64,000 nt of DNA from Microbacterium sp. BR1 (lineage in GTDB: Bacteria > Actinomycetota > Actinomycetes > Actinomycetales > Microbacteriaceae). The notes beneath the pieces were generated by a model that was given only the letters and a program-made list of their open reading frames with translations, ran no database searches and was not told where the DNA came from. The translations under genes were made by a program, and so were the position numbers. The stretch is taken from NCBI RefSeq assembly GCF_002812725.1, contig NZ_NMUN01000004.1:992001-1056000 (forward strand), in the 5' to 3' direction. Of the stretch, positions 62,254 to 64,000 are shown one piece after another (position 1 is the first letter of the stretch; each line of letters begins with the position of its first letter).

Positions 62254-63492
62254 ATGAGCATCGCCGCACCGACCACCGCAGGACCCGACTACCACGGGTT
62301 CGAGCCGTTCAAGCTCACCGATCCGTTCGGGGCCTGGAAGGCCCTGCGCGAGGAGGCCCCCGTCTTCTACGACGACCGCATCGGCTACTGGGTCGTCTCC
62401 CGGTACGACGACGTCAAGGCCGTCTTCGACGACTGGGAGACCTTCTCGTCCGCGAACGCCCAGCAGCCGATCCGTCCGCTGGGCGACGCGGCCAAGCGCG
62501 TTCTCGCAGACGGCGACTTCACCGCCTACTCGGGCCTGTCCGCGCGGATCCCGCCCGACCACACGCGCATCCGGGCGATCGCCACCAAGGCGTTCACCCC
62601 TCGCCGCTATCGCGTGCTGGAGCCCTTCATCCGCGAGAACGTCGACACCCTCATCGACCGGATGGTCGCGAAGGGCGAGCCCGGAGACATCCTCACCGAC
62701 ATCGCGTGGGATCTCCCGACCATCACGATCTTCACGCTCATCGGAGTCCCGGTCGACATGATCGAGACCGTCAAGGCCTGGGCGAGTTCGCGCACCGCCA
62801 TCACGTGGGGCGACCTCACCGACGACGAGCAGGTGCCGCACGCCGAGAACCTCGTCGCCTACTGGCGGTACTGCCGCAAGCTGGTCGCCGACGCGAAGGA
62901 GTCGCCCGGCGACAACCTGGTGTCCGACATGGTGCGCTTCCAGGCCGATGGGGACGAGATCAGCGACCACGAGATCGCGTCGTTCCTCTACAGCCTGCTG
63001 TTCGCGGGTCACGAGACGACGACGACCCTCATCTCCAACACCGTGCGCGAGCTCCTCGCGAACGACCAGTACACGCGCGTCCGCGACGAGCCCGCGCTGA
63101 TCCCCGGCGCGATCGACGAGGTGCTGCGCGTGAGCGGAAGCATCGTCGCCTGGCGCCGCCATGCGGAGAAAGACGGCGAGATCGCGGGCGTGCCGATCCC
63201 GGCCGGCTCGAAGGTGCTGCTGCTCATGGGCGCCGCCAACCGCGACCCCGAGGTATTCCCGGATCCCGACACCTTCGACATCACCCGCGCCAACGCCCGC
63301 GCCCATCTCTCGTTCGGCTACGGCATCCACTACTGCATCGGCAACATGCTCGGCAAGCTGCAGACCCGCATCGCGGTCGAGGAGATCGCCCGGCGCCTGC
63401 CGCGGCTGCGACTCGTTCCGGACACCCACATCACGTTCGGCGACAACCTGTCGTTCCGCGTCCCGAACTCCGTCCCCGTTCTCTGGAAGTGA
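62254..63492 (+). CDS. Cytochrome P450
   Basis: A 412-residue soluble bacterial P450. Visible are the oxygen-activating I-helix motif FAGHETTT near residue 252, the EVLR of the K-helix ExxR, and the heme loop FGYGIHYCIG with the axial Cys near 360. AAGGAGGAG precedes the ATG. It needs a ferredoxin/reductase pair, which is not encoded in this window. It follows iclR by 32 bases and the second operator copy, and should hydroxylate the island's substrate. Confidence 0.92.
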   Translation: MSIAAPTTAGPDYHGFEPFKLTDPFGAWKALREEAPVFYDDRIGYWVVSRYDDVKAVFDDWETFSSANAQQPIRPLGDAAKRVLADGDFTAYSGLSARIPPDHTRIRAIATKAFTPRRYRVLEPFIRENVDTLIDRMVAKGEPGDILTDIAWDLPTITIFTLIGVPVDMIETVKAWASSRTAITWGDLTDDEQVPHAENLVAYWRYCRKLVADAKESPGDNLVSDMVRFQADGDEISDHEIASFLYSLLFAGHETTTTLISNTVRELLANDQYTRVRDEPALIPGAIDEVLRVSGSIVAWRRHAEKDGEIAGVPIPAGSKVLLLMGAANRDPEVFPDPDTFDITRANARAHLSFGYGIHYCIGNMLGKLQTRIAVEEIARRLPRLRLVPDTHITFGDNLSFRVPNSVPVLWK

Positions 63493-63497
63493 CCGCC

Positions 63498-64000
63498 ATG
63501 AGCATCCCTCTGAACCAGACCTACACGTTCGCCTTCGACTCCGGCGACGAGCCCACCATCGAGCGCTTGGGCGGCAAGTGCAACAGCCTCGCGATCATGA
63601 CCTCGGCCGGGATGCCCGTTCCCCCCGGATTCGCGATCACGACGGATGCCTTCGACAAGGTCATGACCGAGACCGGGCTGGGCGCACGCATCGCCGAGAT
63701 CCTCGTCGGCCTCGACGAGCACGACGTCGCCGAGGTGGATCGCCGGGCGGCGCACGTGCGGGAGCTGATCCTGACCCAGGAGATCCCGACCGACGTGCGC
63801 GACGAGGTGGTTCTGGCCTACCGCGGGCTGATGGACCGATGCGGCGACGACGTCGCCGTGGCGGTGCGCTCCAGCGCGACGGCGGAGGACCTGCCCGACG
63901 CGAGCTTCGCCGGACAGCAGGACACCTATCTCTGGATCGTGGGCGAGGTCAATGCGCTCCACAAGGTCCGGGAGTGCTGGGCGAGCCTCTACACCGCTCG
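63498..64000 (+). CDS. PEP synthase-like (PPDK N-terminal, ATP-grasp) enzyme, 3' end outside window
   Basis: The first 167 residues of a PEP/pyruvate-binding-domain enzyme: LGGKCNSLAIMTSAGMPVPPGFAITTDAF is the family start (with Cys where many have Gly), and VAVAVRSSATAEDLPDASFAGQQDTYL is the ATP-binding block of PEP synthase and pyruvate phosphate dikinase. Such enzymes phosphorylate pyruvate, and relatives phosphorylate phenol or rifampin. ATG at 63498 lies five bases after the P450 stop, so the two are co-transcribed. Whether the His-domain and the PEP/pyruvate barrel follow is outside the window. Confidence 0.85.
   Translation, partial: MSIPLNQTYTFAFDSGDEPTIERLGGKCNSLAIMTSAGMPVPPGFAITTDAFDKVMTETGLGARIAEILVGLDEHDVAEVDRRAAHVRELILTQEIPTDVRDEVVLAYRGLMDRCGDDVAVAVRSSATAEDLPDASFAGQQDTYLWIVGEVNALHKVRECWASLYTA

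Overview
The window is about 70% G+C, with many GTG starts, dense 4-base start/stop overlaps and several promoters of the leaderless type (a TANNNT box 6-7 bases before the start codon). Together with an IdeR/DtxR-type iron box, a DosRS-like two-component system, a LysX-type lysyltransferase/lysyl-tRNA synthetase and a WS/DGAT-like acyltransferase, this points to a chromosomal segment of a high-GC actinobacterium. Gene content is most like Microbacterium or another Microbacteriaceae; this placement is from memory of gene families, not from a search. I saw no rRNA, tRNA, insertion sequence, phage or CRISPR.

Layout. 1-4.0 kb: the 3' part of a flavoprotein/methyltransferase fusion, a membrane protein, and an LLM-class flavin oxidoreductase coupled to an alpha/beta hydrolase through a 37-codon repeat ORF. 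4.2-10.6 kb: two fluoride channel genes and an AraC regulator in overlapping array, then an iron-boxed siderophore uptake operon (binding lipoprotein, two permeases, siderophore-interacting reductase, ATPase). 10.6-14.4 kb: a heterodimeric ABC exporter with one degenerate ATP site. 14.5-18.7 kb: a DosR/DosS-like sensor system with universal stress proteins. 18.7-26.8 kb: acyl-CoA ligase, TetR and a hydrolase sharing three operator copies, an aldo/keto reductase locus with duplication scars, and a VanRS-like pair facing a D,D-carboxypeptidase. 26.9-31.4 kb: an acyltransferase, an AlkD-DUF1801 fusion, and MarR with an oxidoreductase. 31.3-45.7 kb: a cell-envelope block (ABC exporter, two-component system, esterase, LysX, polytopic acyltransferase-like proteins, two glycosyltransferases). 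46-52.9 kb: two cation P-type ATPases around a baeRF-family protein, each with a DosR-like box upstream. 53.2-64 kb: a metabolic island with biotin carrier protein, biotin carboxylase, a pyruvate-carboxylase-type carboxyltransferase, a HAD phosphatase, acetoacetyl-CoA synthetase, a CrtI-like flavoprotein, IclR, P450 and a PEP-synthase-like enzyme.

How parts work together. Five copies of a motif close to RGGACYTTHGGCCC, mostly 70-90 bases before a start codon, link the 14-18 kb DosRS locus with the 46-53 kb ATPases and baeRF gene into a probable hypoxia/redox regulon. The receiver Asp and the recognition helix of the response regulator match M. tuberculosis DosR.

The strongest candidate for something new is the 53-64 kb island. 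Its carboxyltransferase keeps the metal ligands, the carbamylated Lys and the catalytic Thr of pyruvate carboxylase, but has Thr where pyruvate carboxylase has the Arg that holds the substrate carboxylate, and Trp in place of the nearby Tyr. With acetoacetyl-CoA synthetase at the end of the same operon, this suggests a biotin-dependent ketone (possibly acetone) carboxylation route. Two copies of the operator TTCTCA-N5-TGAGAA tie the operon, the flavoprotein and the P450/PEP-synthase-like genes to the local IclR regulator.
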